This document shows positions 16,048 to 24,524 of a stretch of 37,537 nucleotides of DNA, piece by piece. The notes below the pieces were generated by a model. That model searched no databases. It saw only the letters and a program-made list of their open reading frames with translations, and was not told the DNA's origin. The position numbers and the translations under genes are program-made. The DNA lies in the NCBI GenBank assembly GCA_002154585.1, contig MUNG01000076.1, forward strand, positions 1 through 37,537. Reading direction: 5' to 3'. Each line of letters begins with the position of its first letter. The first letter of the stretch is position 1. This DNA is from Streptomyces pseudogriseolus (lineage in GTDB: Bacteria; Actinomycetota; Actinomycetes; Streptomycetales; Streptomycetaceae).

Positions 16048-16997
16048 GCGGACTGCGCTCGTTCGTCGCCCGGCGGCTGCTGCTCGGGGCCGCGCAGATC
16101 GTGGCCGTGGTGCTGCTGGTCTTCGCGCTCACCGAGGCGCTGCCGGGTGACGCGGCCGTGGCCCTCGCCGGTGACCAGCCGGACCCGGCGCGTGTCGAGG
16201 CGATCCGTACGGCGATGGAGCTGGACCGGCCGGCGTGGGAGCGGCTGGCGGACTGGGCGGCGGGCCTGCTCCACGGTGATCTGGGCACCTCGCTGACGTC
16301 CGGGCGCCCGGTGGCGGGGTACCTCGCCGACGGCTTCGGCCCCACCCTGCTGCTGGCCGCGCTCACCGTGGTGCTGCTGGTGCCGGCGGGCGTCGGGCTG
16401 GGTGTGCTGGCCGCGCGGTACGAGGGGCGGCTCGTGGACCGGCTGATCAGCTCGGTGACGCTCGCGGTGTACGCGGTGCCGGAGTTCGCCCTGGGGGTGC
16501 TGCTGGTCACGGTGTTCGCGCTGCGGCTTGGCTGGCTGCCGCCGACGGCGGTCGGTCACGGCGCCGATCTGCTCGCGCATCCGGGTGTGCTCGTCCTGCC
16601 CGTCCTGGTCCTGCTGGCGCGGCCCGTGTGCTCGCTGGTCCGCCTGGTGCGCGCGGGCATGATCGACGCGCTGGCGTCCCCTTACGTGGCGCACGCCCTG
16701 CGGTGCGGGGTCCCCGGCGCCCGGGTGCGCCGGCTGCACGCGCTGCCGCATGCTCTCGCGCCGGCCGTGCAGCAGCTGGCGCGGACGGTCGACTGGCTGC
16801 TGTGCGGGGTCGTGGTGGTGGAGACGCTGTTCGTGGTCCCGGGGCTCGGGACCGTGCTGCTGGGGGCGGTGGGCGAGCGTGACGTGCCGGTGGTGCAGGG
16901 GCTCGCGGTGGTGTTCGGCGTGGTCACGGTCGTGCTGAACCTGGGGGCGGACGTGGTGGCGCACCGGCTCGCCCCGCGGGCGGGGGTGGTGGCGTGA
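16044..16997 (+). CDS. ABC transporter permease 1 (DppB/NikB/CntB type)
   Basis: 317 residues. The N-terminal helix RRLLLGAAQIVAVVLLVFAL is followed by an extracytoplasmic segment with ALPGDAAV and GDLGTSLTSGRPV, conserved in the DppB branch. A BPD_transp_1 domain follows with VRAGMIDALASPYVAHALRCGVPGARVRRLHALPHAL as the EAA loop contacting the ATPase. GTG start overlaps the binding-protein stop. It pairs with permease 2 to form the channel. Confidence 0.9.
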   Translation: MSGLRSFVARRLLLGAAQIVAVVLLVFALTEALPGDAAVALAGDQPDPARVEAIRTAMELDRPAWERLADWAAGLLHGDLGTSLTSGRPVAGYLADGFGPTLLLAALTVVLLVPAGVGLGVLAARYEGRLVDRLISSVTLAVYAVPEFALGVLLVTVFALRLGWLPPTAVGHGADLLAHPGVLVLPVLVLLARPVCSLVRLVRAGMIDALASPYVAHALRCGVPGARVRRLHALPHALAPAVQQLARTVDWLLCGVVVVETLFVVPGLGTVLLGAVGERDVPVVQGLAVVFGVVTVVLNLGADVVAHRLAPRAGVVA

Positions 16998-17830
16998 GGG
17001 CACGCACGGGCCGGTTCGTCCTGGGGGTCACGGTGGTGGCCGTGCCGGTGGTGATCGCGCTGCTCGGACCGGTCGTCGCGGGTGAACCGCCGTCGCGGGA
17101 CGGCTCGTTCGCCGGGGGCGGGGCCTTTGGGTTCGGCACGGACTTCGTGGGGCGGGACGTCTGGTACCAGGTGCTGCACGGCGGGCGGCCGGTGGTGCTG
17201 ACGGCGCTCGCGGCCACCGCCCTGGCCTATCTGGTGGCGCTGCCGCTGGGGCTGGCCGCCGCGCTCACCCGCCGGCGCCTGGTGGAGGAGGCGCTGATGC
17301 GGCCGCTGGACGTGCTGCTCGCCGTGCCGTCGCTGCTGATGATCCTGCTGGCGGCCACCGTGTTCGCGCCGGGGGCCGTCGGGCTGGCTCTGCTGGTCGC
17401 GGTGGTCAACGTGCCCGACGCGGCCCGGCTGGTGCGCGCCGCGGCCACGGAGATCGCGGCGCGCCCCGCCGTGGAGGCCCTGCGGATGCAGGGCGAGACG
17501 TGGTGGCGGATCGCGGTGGGGCACGTCGGGCGCGCGATGCTGCGCACCCTGGCCGCCGATGCCGGCACCCGGCTGACCGGGGTGCTGTACCTGGTCGCCA
17601 CGGCGGCGTTCCTCGGCGTGGGGGTGGCGCCCGACGCCGCCGACTGGGCGGTGATGGTCGACCGGAACCGCACCGGCCTGTTCGTGCAGCCGTGGGCCGT
17701 GGCCGTGCCCGCCCTGCTGATCGTCGCCCTCACCACGGGCAGCAACCTGCTGTTCGACGCGGCGCTGGAGGGGCGGGGCCGTGTCGGGGCGCCTGCCGGA
17801 AGGGAGAAGGGGCGTGTCCGTGGAAGGTGA
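16994..17830 (+). CDS. ABC transporter permease 2 (DppC/NikC/CntC type)
   Basis: 278 residues. The N-terminal helix FVLGVTVVAVPVVIALLGPV is followed by FGFGTDFVGRDVWYQVLHGG, the DppC-type segment between helices 1 and 2. The core BPD_transp_1 domain has RAAATEIAARPAVEALRMQGETWWRIAVGHVGRAML as EAA loop. GTG start overlaps the permease 1 stop (GTGA). Its 3' end overlaps the start of the ATPase gene by 17 bases. Confidence 0.9.
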   Translation: MRARTGRFVLGVTVVAVPVVIALLGPVVAGEPPSRDGSFAGGGAFGFGTDFVGRDVWYQVLHGGRPVVLTALAATALAYLVALPLGLAAALTRRRLVEEALMRPLDVLLAVPSLLMILLAATVFAPGAVGLALLVAVVNVPDAARLVRAAATEIAARPAVEALRMQGETWWRIAVGHVGRAMLRTLAADAGTRLTGVLYLVATAAFLGVGVAPDAADWAVMVDRNRTGLFVQPWAVAVPALLIVALTTGSNLLFDAALEGRGRVGAPAGREKGRVRGR

Positions 17831-19421
17831 GAACGGCCTGGGTGAAGGGCCCGTGGCCGAGGAGGGGGAGAGCGGCACGGGTGAGGGGCCCGTGGTCGAG
17901 GTGCGGGATCTGCGGGTGGAGGTCGACGGGCGGGCGATCGTGGACGGGGTCTCCTTCCGGGTGCTGCCGGGCCGGGTCACCGCGCTGGTGGGGGCGTCCG
18001 GAAGCGGCAAGACGACGACGGGGCTCGCGCTGCTCGGGGAGTATCCGTACGGCGCGCGGGTGGGCGGGGAGGTGCGGGTGACCACCGGAGGGCCCGTGGG
18101 GTACGTCCCTCAGCATCCGGCGAGCGTGCTGGCGCCGGCCCGCCGGATCGACGCACTGCTGACCGACATCGCCCGGCCGCGGGCGCTCCGCCTGCCGCGC
18201 GGGGAGCGGCGGGCGGCGGCGCGCGCGCTGGTGGTGCGGGCACTCGAGGACGCGCAACTGAAGGACGCGGAAGCTCTGTTGCGGCGGTACCCGCACCAGT
18301 TGTCGGGAGGACAGCAGCAACGGGTCGTGCTCGCCCAGGCGTTGCTGCTCGGCTCCCGGGTCGTGGTCGCCGACGAACCGACGACGGGGCAGGACACCCT
18401 GACCAAGCGCCGGGTGGTCGCGCAGCTCGCGGCCCTCACGGCGCGCGGGATCGCCGTCGTCCTGCTCAGCCACGACCTGGACGTCGTGCGGGCGCTCGCC
18501 GACGAGGTGGTCGTGATGCGGGAGGGGCGGGTGGTCGAGTCGGGACCCGCCGAGCGGCTGTGGGCCGCGCCGGGCCATCCGTGGACACGGGAACTGCTCG
18601 ACTCGGAGCGGACGTCGGTGCCCTTCGACGATGTCGCGCGGACACGGCGCCCTGTGATGCGGGTGCGCGACCTGGTGGCACGGCACGGGGCCGGAACCCG
18701 GTCCGCCACGGTCGTGCTGCGTGTTCCCGCGCTCGATCTGCGCGCCGGGGAGTGTCTGGCCGTGGTCGGCCGGTCCGGCAGCGGCAAGACGACCCTCGCG
18801 CGGTGTCTCGCCGGACTGCATCGCGATCACGACGGTGAGGTGCGTCTCGACGAGACGGTGCTGCCCGGCAGCCTGCGCCGACGCACCCGTGCGCAACTGG
18901 CGTCCGTGCAGTACGTGTTCCAGGACGCCCACCTCGCGTTCGACGCACATCGGCCGGTGGTGGAGCAGGTGGCCCGCACCGCCGTGCGTCTGCGCGGACT
19001 CGGCGCCGATGCAGCACGGCGGGAGGCGCTGGGCGTCCTGGCCCGCCTCGGTCTGCCGGGAGCTCTGGTGCGGCGCCGGCCCGGCGGGCTGTCCGGGGGC
19101 GAACTCCAGCGTGCCGCGCTCGCCCGCGCCCTGCTGGCCCGCCCGCGCGTGCTGCTGTGCGACGAGATCACGTCGGGCCTCGACACGGCCACGCGCCGGG
19201 ACATCCTGGGGACCCTGACGGAACTGATGCGTGAGCGGGGCGACCTGGCGCTGGTCCTGATCACCCACGACCTGGCCACCGCCGGTCTCGCGCACCGTGT
19301 CGCCGTCCTCGACGCGGGCGAGGTCGTCGAACAGGGGCCGGCGCGGACGGTGCTGGCCGATCCCCGGCATCCGTTCACCCGGGCGCTGGTCGGCACGGCG
19401 GAACCCGTCGCGCGGACATGA
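17814..19421 (+). CDS. Fused double ABC ATPase (DppD-DppF type) of the importer
   Basis: 535 residues with two full ABC modules in one chain. Module 1 has Walker A GASGSGKTTTG (about 60), Q-loop GYVPQHPAS, signature LSGGQQQR (about 163) and Walker B VVVADEPTTG. Module 2 has Walker A GRSGSGKTTLA (about 319), VQYVFQDAH, signature LSGGELQR (about 426) and Walker B VLLCDEITSGLD. The two modules replace the separate D and F subunits of peptide/nickel importers. The linker near 260-285 carries the DppD-type C-terminal piece. GTG 17814 is favoured because GGGAG (17802-17806) lies upstream; GTG 17781 and 17820 are alternatives. It is the last gene of the operon and convergent with the SGNH hydrolase gene. 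Confidence 0.88.
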   Translation: MSVEGENGLGEGPVAEEGESGTGEGPVVEVRDLRVEVDGRAIVDGVSFRVLPGRVTALVGASGSGKTTTGLALLGEYPYGARVGGEVRVTTGGPVGYVPQHPASVLAPARRIDALLTDIARPRALRLPRGERRAAARALVVRALEDAQLKDAEALLRRYPHQLSGGQQQRVVLAQALLLGSRVVVADEPTTGQDTLTKRRVVAQLAALTARGIAVVLLSHDLDVVRALADEVVVMREGRVVESGPAERLWAAPGHPWTRELLDSERTSVPFDDVARTRRPVMRVRDLVARHGAGTRSATVVLRVPALDLRAGECLAVVGRSGSGKTTLARCLAGLHRDHDGEVRLDETVLPGSLRRRTRAQLASVQYVFQDAHLAFDAHRPVVEQVARTAVRLRGLGADAARREALGVLARLGLPGALVRRRPGGLSGGELQRAALARALLARPRVLLCDEITSGLDTATRRDILGTLTELMRERGDLALVLITHDLATAGLAHRVAVLDAGEVVEQGPARTVLADPRHPFTRALVGTAEPVART

Positions 19422-19439
19422 GGCCGGGTGTGCCGCGCG

Positions 19440-20246
19440 TCAGCCGTCCGTCACCGGGCGGCGGTCGGCCTGTACCGGAAGGAGCAGCGGGCGTTTGGCG
19501 GTGCGGCCGTCGCCGGACGACCTTCCCGTCAGGCGGCGGAGCAGCCAGGGGCCCAGGAAGCCCGCCAGCCAGCGGAGTTCGGCGGTGACGGCGCGCACGC
19601 CGGTGGGCAGGGCCTGCGGCGGGAGGGGGTGGGTCCAGGTGTCGTCGCTGCCCGGCAGGCGCAGGGCGTGGGCGAGGGCGGCGGCGATGCGTTCGTGGCC
19701 CAGCGGGCCGGCGTGGAGACGGTCGGGGCTCCACAGCCGGGGGTCGCCCGCGACCGGGTGAAGGGCCGTCTCCGCGACGATCACCCCGTGGCGGCGCGCG
19801 GTGCGGCGTATGCCCTCGTTGAGGGCGGTGACGCGCGGGACCAGGGGGCGTGCGACGGGGCAGACACGGGAGAGGTCCGGGACGGTGATCGTGGCGACCT
19901 GGGTGCCCTGCTCGGTGAGCGCCCCGAACATGGCGTCCAGGTGGGCGCACACCTCGTCGGCGTCGAAGCCGGGTCTCAGCAGGTCGTTCACACCGGCGAC
20001 CACGGTGGCGAGGTCGGGCCGCAGCGCGAGGGCGGGGGCGAGCTGCTCGGTGTGGATCTGGGCGGCGAGGCGGCCGCGTACGGCCAGGTTGGCGTACTGG
20101 AGGGCGGGTTCGTGCCGGGCCAGGTGCTCGGCGAGGCGGTCGGCGAAGCCGCGCAGGCCGGTGACGTCGTCGCCGTCGCCGACACCTTCGGTCTGGCTGT
20201 CGCCGAGGGCGACGTAGCGGAGGTAGGTCGTCTCAGTTCCGGGCAC
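19440..20246 (-). CDS. SGNH/GDSL-family hydrolase
   Basis: 268 residues. Block I YVALGDSQTEGVGDG supplies the nucleophile serine, block III is VVAGVNDLL (GxND oxyanion residues), and the Asp-His pair is in SPDRLHAGPLGH. These are the complete SGNH motifs, so it should be an active esterase or lipase. No signal peptide is seen, and the C-terminal ~50 residues have hydrophobic and basic character (LAGFLGPWLLRRLTG). GTG start at 20246 lies inside the end of the PadR gene (14-base overlap), so the two are translated together. The substrate is unknown. Confidence 0.88.
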   Translation of the reverse strand: MPGTETTYLRYVALGDSQTEGVGDGDDVTGLRGFADRLAEHLARHEPALQYANLAVRGRLAAQIHTEQLAPALALRPDLATVVAGVNDLLRPGFDADEVCAHLDAMFGALTEQGTQVATITVPDLSRVCPVARPLVPRVTALNEGIRRTARRHGVIVAETALHPVAGDPRLWSPDRLHAGPLGHERIAAALAHALRLPGSDDTWTHPLPPQALPTGVRAVTAELRWLAGFLGPWLLRRLTGRSSGDGRTAKRPLLLPVQADRRPVTDG

Positions 20247-20802
20247 GGGTGTGCCGCCTCTCTTCCAGTACGGCGACGGTCCGCAGGCACCAGTCGCGGT
20301 TCTCCTGCTCGAAGGCCACGCCGCGCAGACACGTCAGGTAGGGGCCGATGCGGTCGCCGTGGCGGAGGAAGTCCTCCTCGCTGCGGTCGCCGCGCAGGCG
20401 CCGGAGCAGCGCCTCGAACAGCTCGACGCGGGCGCGGGCGATCTCGGCGCGCTCGGTGAGCTGGTCGACGAGGGTGGCGGTGTCGACGCTGTCGGCCGCC
20501 TGGACCTTGACCATGAGGTCGTCGCGCACGAAGACGGGCTTGGTGGAGGCGGCGGTGAAGGCCTCCAGCTCGGCCAGGCCGGCGTCGGTGACGTGGAACA
20601 GCCGCTTGTTGGGGCGGCTCTCCTGCACGACCTCCCGGCCGGCGACGAGGCCCTGCTGCTCCAGCCGGGTCAGCTCGGCGTAGAGCTGCTGCGGCTGGGC
20701 GTACCAGAAGTTGGCGACGCCGACGTCGAACGCCTTGGCCAGCTGGTAGCCGCTGAGCTCGCCGTCGAGCAGCGCGGCCAGTACGGCGTGCTTGAGTGCC
20801 AT
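20233..20802 (-). CDS. PadR-family transcriptional regulator
   Basis: 189 residues. An N-terminal winged HTH has the PadR signature MALKHAVLAALLDGELSGYQ, then FWYAQPQQLYAELTRLEQQGLV and wing PNKRLFHVTDAGLAEL. A C-terminal coiled-coil (AphA-like, about 105-180) completes the dimer. ATG 20802 was chosen because AAAGGGA sits 5 bases upstream and the protein then starts at the signature; an upstream in-frame start at 20853 would add 17 basic residues. It is divergent from the SnoaL-like gene and heads a two-gene unit with the SGNH hydrolase; probably autoregulated and controlling both sides. Confidence 0.9.
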   Translation of the reverse strand: MALKHAVLAALLDGELSGYQLAKAFDVGVANFWYAQPQQLYAELTRLEQQGLVAGREVVQESRPNKRLFHVTDAGLAELEAFTAASTKPVFVRDDLMVKVQAADSVDTATLVDQLTERAEIARARVELFEALLRRLRGDRSEEDFLRHGDRIGPYLTCLRGVAFEQENRDWCLRTVAVLEERRHTRARN

Positions 20803-20850
20803 GCGTTCCCTTTCCGCCTGCGGCTGTCCCGCCCCTGTCGCCTTGCGCGC

Positions 20851-20893
20851 CACCCATGATAGTCATCATTCTGACTACTCACACCCATGACTA
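20851..20893. promoter_or_regulatory. Candidate PadR operator pair
   Basis: TAGTCA (20860-20865) and TGACTA (20872-20877) form an inverted repeat with a 6-bp centre. A third TGACTA lies at 20888-20893, and CACCCATGA is repeated at 20851-20859 and 20882-20890, 31 bp apart. The stretch is AT-rich and sits exactly between the divergent PadR and SnoaL-like genes. Confidence 0.5.
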
Positions 20894-20909
20894 TGAAGGT
20901 GGTGCGTCC

Positions 20910-21323
20910 ATGGACACCGTGGACCGTTTCCGTGCGGCCGTCGATGCTCGTGATCTGGCGGCGCTGGACGATCTGTTCACCGACGGCATCCGGCTCTACA
21001 GCCCGGTGAAGTTCACGCCGTTCGAGGGCAAGGCGATGGTCATGGGCCTGTTCGGCGTGCTGCTGCGGACGTTCGAGGACTTCCGGTACGTCGGCGAGTA
21101 CAGCGGGGCGGCGCAGACCAGCGCGGAGGGGGTGACGCTGCCGTCGGCGGTGCTGGTCTTCCGGGCGACCGTGGGCGGGAAGGAGATCCACGGGATCGAT
21201 CTGCTGCACTTCGACGAGGACGGGCGGATCACGGAGTTCACCGTGATGGTGCGGCCCCGCTCCGCGGTGGAGACGCTGGGGGAGGCGGTGCTGAAGGGGC
21301 TGGTGGCGGAGGGGCTCGCCTGA
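20910..21323 (+). CDS. SnoaL/NTF2-like protein
   Basis: 137 residues of the alpha+beta cone fold. The opening helix is VDRFRAAVDARDLAALDDLF, then strands with LYSPVKFTPFEGKAMVMGLF and the late IDLLHFDEDGRITEFTVMVRP, typical of SnoaL-like nuclear transport factor 2 family proteins. Members include polyketide cyclases, isomerases and simple ligand-binding proteins; there is no polyketide gene nearby, so the substrate is unknown. ATG 20910 is preceded by GAAGGTGG. It probably shares the divergent PadR-controlled promoter region. Confidence 0.82.
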   Translation: MDTVDRFRAAVDARDLAALDDLFTDGIRLYSPVKFTPFEGKAMVMGLFGVLLRTFEDFRYVGEYSGAAQTSAEGVTLPSAVLVFRATVGGKEIHGIDLLHFDEDGRITEFTVMVRPRSAVETLGEAVLKGLVAEGLA

Positions 21324-21460
21324 GGCGCGGCCACCGGCGTCCTGGGTGCGCTCGGTCGCCGAGTGCGGGTGCGTGCGACTGGTCGCGCAGTCCCTCGCAC
21401 CCCTGGGGCGGTTGGCCTCTGCGGTGTCGTGAGTGCGGGGTCGTCGTGGCTGGTCGCGCG

Positions 21461-21475
21461 TATTCTGGTGAGGTG
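21461..21475 (+). promoter_or_regulatory. Possible leaderless promoter of the AraC gene
   Basis: TATTCT (21461-21466) resembles a -10 and lies 6 bases before GTG at 21473, the spacing expected of a leaderless transcript. There is no convincing -35 and no ribosome site before that GTG. Confidence 0.35.
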
Positions 21476-22183
21476 GGGCTGCAGTTCGAGACGCGCGGGT
21501 CCGACTCGCCGTGGGTCGACTCCGTGTGGACGTGCACCAGCGCGCGCGTCACCACCATGACGTCCGTCGCCGGGGCGCGGCTGGGGCTCGTCTTCTGGCA
21601 GCAGGACGGGACGGCGTACGCGGCGGTCACGGGACCGGAGACGCGGACCGGCCGGGCGCCCGTGCCGGAGGGTGCCGTGTTCACCGGGATCGACTTCGCC
21701 GTGGGCGTCTCGCTGCGGATGGCGCCGACGGGGGACCTGCTCGACGGCGGGGTCACGCTCCCCGACACCTCGCGCCGGACGTTCCGGTTGGACGGGACGC
21801 GCTGGGAGACCCCGGGCCCCGACGACGCGGAGGCGCTGGTCGACCGGCTGGTGCGGGCCGGGGTGCTCGACCGCGATCCCCTCGTCGCCGACGTGCTCCG
21901 CGGCCACCGTCCCGCCGTGTCGCAGCGGACCGTCGAACGGCGCTTCCGGTCCGCGACGGGGCTCACGCGGGGCGCCGTACGGCAGATCGAGCGGGCGCGT
22001 ACGGCGGCGCGGCTGCTGGCCGCCGGCGAACCGGCGGCCGGCGTCGTCGTCAAGCTGGACTACTTCGACGAGCCGCATCTGGCCCGGGCGCTGCGGACGT
22101 ACGTCGGGCGCACGGCGGGTGAGCTGCGCGCGGGCGCCGGAGGGGCGATCGCGCTCGACGTGGATCAGCGCCTGACGTCGTAG
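21473..22183 (+). CDS. AraC-family regulator
   Basis: 236 residues. The N-terminal sensor half (about 1-130) starts LQFETRGSDSPWVDSVWTC and has VAGARLGLVFWQQDGTAYAAVTGPET. The C-terminal AraC HTH is RTVERRFRSATGLTRGAVRQ, then ARTAARLLAAGEPAAGVVVK and YFDEPHLARALRTYVGRTAGEL, the usual paired helices. The start is uncertain: GTG 21473 is preferred because the protein then begins at the conserved FETR segment, while GTG 21446 would add nine residues. It is convergent with the RibD/DHFR-like gene, overlapping it by 19 bases. The N-terminal half resembles that of Streptomyces AraC regulators commonly found near RibD/DHFR-like or small-oxidoreductase genes, but targets are unknown. Confidence 0.82.
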   Translation: MGLQFETRGSDSPWVDSVWTCTSARVTTMTSVAGARLGLVFWQQDGTAYAAVTGPETRTGRAPVPEGAVFTGIDFAVGVSLRMAPTGDLLDGGVTLPDTSRRTFRLDGTRWETPGPDDAEALVDRLVRAGVLDRDPLVADVLRGHRPAVSQRTVERRFRSATGLTRGAVRQIERARTAARLLAAGEPAAGVVVKLDYFDEPHLARALRTYVGRTAGELRAGAGGAIALDVDQRLTS

Positions 22184-22743
22184 ACGAGCTTGACGATGCC
22201 GTTGGAGTAGGTGTCCGACTCCCTCAGGGCCAGCATCTGCTTGTCCCGGTCGGCGCGGCCGAACAGGCTCTTCCCGGCGCCGAGCAGCACGGGGAACATC
22301 AGCAGGTTGTACTGGTCGATCAGGCCGGCGTCCGACAGGCGCCGGGCCAGGTCCGCGCTGCCGTGGATGTGGACCGCGCCGCCCTCGCCCTCCTTCAGCA
22401 CGGCGACGTCCTCGGTGGAGCGCAGGATCGTCGTCGGGCCCCAGCCGTCGGTCAGGGCGTCCTCGGAGAGCGTGGACGACACCACGTACTTCGGCAGGTC
22501 GCGGTAGTCGGCGTGGTCCTCGGAGCCGGGCCAGACCGGCGCGAACGCCTCGTAGCTCCGGCGCCCGAACATCAGCGCCGTCGTGTCGGCCAGTTCCTCG
22601 CCCTTCAGCGACCAGGCCTCCTCGACGAACTCCAGGTCCTTGAACACCCAGCCGCCGCTGCGGTGCTCCTCCCCCGGCCCTCCGCCGGGCGAGTCCACGA
22701 CGCCGTCCAGGGACATGAACCCCGTGTACACCAGTTTCCGCAT
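22165..22743 (-). CDS. RibD/DHFR-like family reductase
   Basis: 192 residues. The N-terminus is KLVYTGFMSLDGVVDSPGG, then TALMFGRRSYEAFAPVWPG, KYVVSSTL, and VHIHGSADLARRLSDAGLID followed by FPVLLGAGKSLF. This is the 'dihydrofolate reductase family' with the RibD C-terminal fold that binds NADPH. True DHFR or riboflavin activity is not implied. ATG 22743 fits the family N-terminus. A second, different member occurs at 36600-37226. Confidence 0.88.
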   Translation of the reverse strand: MRKLVYTGFMSLDGVVDSPGGGPGEEHRSGGWVFKDLEFVEEAWSLKGEELADTTALMFGRRSYEAFAPVWPGSEDHADYRDLPKYVVSSTLSEDALTDGWGPTTILRSTEDVAVLKEGEGGAVHIHGSADLARRLSDAGLIDQYNLLMFPVLLGAGKSLFGRADRDKQMLALRESDTYSNGIVKLVYDVRR

Positions 22744-22831
22744 GCCGCGCCTCCTCCTCGGGACCGCCGGGTCGACGCCTTCACCGTAGAGGGCGCGGGA
22801 GCGGCCGTCTTGGACGGAAACGACACGCGGG

Positions 22832-24364
22832 TCAGCGGCGGGCCGGGGAGGCGTACGGCTGGAGGAGCTGGTCGACGGGGGCGTAGTCGTCGGTGAGGAC
22901 GGGAGCGCCGGCGGTCCAGGCGGCGAGGGCGTCGCCGGTGGCAGTCGTCCAGCCGGTGCGGCGGGCGTCGAGGGCCTTGCGGACGGCGGCCAGGTCGACG
23001 GGACGGTCGGAGGCGACGGCCACGACGTTGCCTCCGGCGGGGGCGCCCGAGCGGGCGAGGCCGATGTCGACGGGTTCGCCGAGGAGGGCGACGTGGTCGA
23101 AGACCTCGCGGAGCGTGGCCAGTTCGGCCTTGGCGAAGGCCTGTTCGCCGTGGTCGATGAGGTTGACGACGTAGAGGCCGTCGCGGGCGAGCACACGCCG
23201 TACCTCGGTCAGCGCCTCCACGGTGGTGAGGTGCCAGGGCACGCTGACACCGCCGAACGCGTCGCCCACGACGAGGTCGAGTGAGCCGGGGTCCAGGCGT
23301 GCCAGCCCCAGCCTGCCGTCCTCGGTGCGGACGTCGACGCCGGACTGCGGGCGCAGGCCCAGCCGTTCGCGGTCGATGCGTACGACGCCGTCGTCGATCT
23401 CGGACACCGTGCTGCGCGTGCCGGGGCGGGTGGCCGCGAGGTAGCGGGGCAGGGTGAGGCCTCCGCCGCCCAGGTGGTGGGCGGTGAGCGGGCCGCCCTT
23501 CGGGAACGCGGTGTCGGCGACCGACGCGACGGCCTTGACGTAGGTGAACTCCAGGTGGGCCGGATCGTCGGCGTCGACGTAGGAGTGCCGGACGCCGTCC
23601 AGCACGAGCGTGCGGCCGCCGGCGGGGTCGGTGACGACCTCGGCGCAGTGGTACCGGGTCTCCACGTCGCAGCCGCCCGGCGCGACCGAGGCGGCCAGAC
23701 CGCCCGCCGCCAGGACGAGGGCGAGGGCGGGTGCGGCGCCGCTCCGGCCGCGCATCCGCAGGCCGACCGCCACCGAGGCGGTCACCAGCAGGGCGCCGAG
23801 GCCGACCAGGATGCCGCTGACCGGGAGCCGGGACAGCAGCACGAAGCCGGTGAGGACCGTGCCGACGATGGAGCCCACGGTGCCGACGCCGGACAGCCGG
23901 CCGACGACCGTGCCGGTCTCGGCGAGGCTGGTGAGCCGCACCTTGGTCACCAGGGGCGTGACCGCGGACAGCAGCGCGCCCGGCACCAGGATGGTCAGCG
24001 CCGCGACCAGGATCAGCGCCGGCCGCGCCCACTCCCCGACGCCGCGCAGCACGGCCGGGGTGAGGGCCACGACCACGCCCGGGATGCCGAGGGCGGGCGC
24101 GAGGAGCCGTAGCGGGTCGACCTGGTCGGCGACGCGCCCGCCCAGCCAGGAGCCGAGCGCGATCGCCGTGAGGGCGATGCCGATCACCAGGGTGCTGGTC
24201 TCGAGCGTGAGGCCCAGGTACGGGGCCAGCAGACGCAGGGCGACGATCTCGACCACCAGCACCGCCGCCGAGGCTCCGAACACCAGGACGGCGGCGAGGC
24301 GAGGCCCCAGAACGGGGCGGCGGGCGGTGTCCTCGGCGACGGGCGAGGCAGACAATCCGGTCAC
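22832..24364 (-). CDS. Membrane-fused spermidine-synthase-like protein
   Basis: 510 residues. The N-terminal half (about 15-235) has roughly seven membrane helices, e.g. [20 protein letters not shown] and the loop [16 protein letters not shown]. The C-terminal half (about 250-480) is a spermidine-synthase-like Rossmann domain with [13 protein letters not shown], the acidic [11 protein letters not shown] in the position that binds the nucleoside, and [18 protein letters not shown] with the catalytic-type Asp. These fused MFS/SpdSyn proteins are common in Streptomyces; whether they make polyamines is unclear. GTG 24364 is chosen because GCGAGG ends 9 bases upstream; ATG 24373 is an alternative. 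It is divergent from the ComB-family gene. Confidence 0.82.
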   Translation of the reverse strand: MTGLSASPVAEDTARRPVLGPRLAAVLVFGASAAVLVVEIVALRLLAPYLGLTLETSTLVIGIALTAIALGSWLGGRVADQVDPLRLLAPALGIPGVVVALTPAVLRGVGEWARPALILVAALTILVPGALLSAVTPLVTKVRLTSLAETGTVVGRLSGVGTVGSIVGTVLTGFVLLSRLPVSGILVGLGALLVTASVAVGLRMRGRSGAAPALALVLAAGGLAASVAPGGCDVETRYHCAEVVTDPAGGRTLVLDGVRHSYVDADDPAHLEFTYVKAVASVADTAFPKGGPLTAHHLGGGGLTLPRYLAATRPGTRSTVSEIDDGVVRIDRERLGLRPQSGVDVRTEDGRLGLARLDPGSLDLVVGDAFGGVSVPWHLTTVEALTEVRRVLARDGLYVVNLIDHGEQAFAKAELATLREVFDHVALLGEPVDIGLARSGAPAGGNVVAVASDRPVDLAAVRKALDARRTGWTTATGDALAAWTAGAPVLTDDYAPVDQLLQPYASPARR

Positions 24365-24524
24365 ACACGGCATCCTCGCACGCGGGCGGGCGCCGGCATG
24401 CCGTCTTGCCGCCACCGCCCGCCCTTGCTGCGAACTCCCCCGCGCCGCACACCGGTCGGCCCCCGTCCGCGGTCGGCGCAAAAGTCGCGTGCGTCCGGCT
24501 TTCACCGTGCCGCATCATGACCGG

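Noticed and set aside
8043-19421. Staphylopine/pseudopaline, EDDS or coelibactin-type pathway
   Set aside because: No nicotianamine-synthase-like enzyme, opine dehydrogenase, histidine racemase, SbnB homologue or NRPS modules are present; only transport logic and regulation are shared.
14449-19421. Ordinary dipeptide or nickel importer
   Set aside because: Possible from family alone, but the overlapping biosynthetic and exporter genes and the Zur-like box make a metallophore role the better reading.
22832-24364. True spermidine synthase for polyamine production
   Set aside because: The membrane-fused form is widespread in Streptomyces without evidence of polyamine synthesis; only the fold can be claimed.
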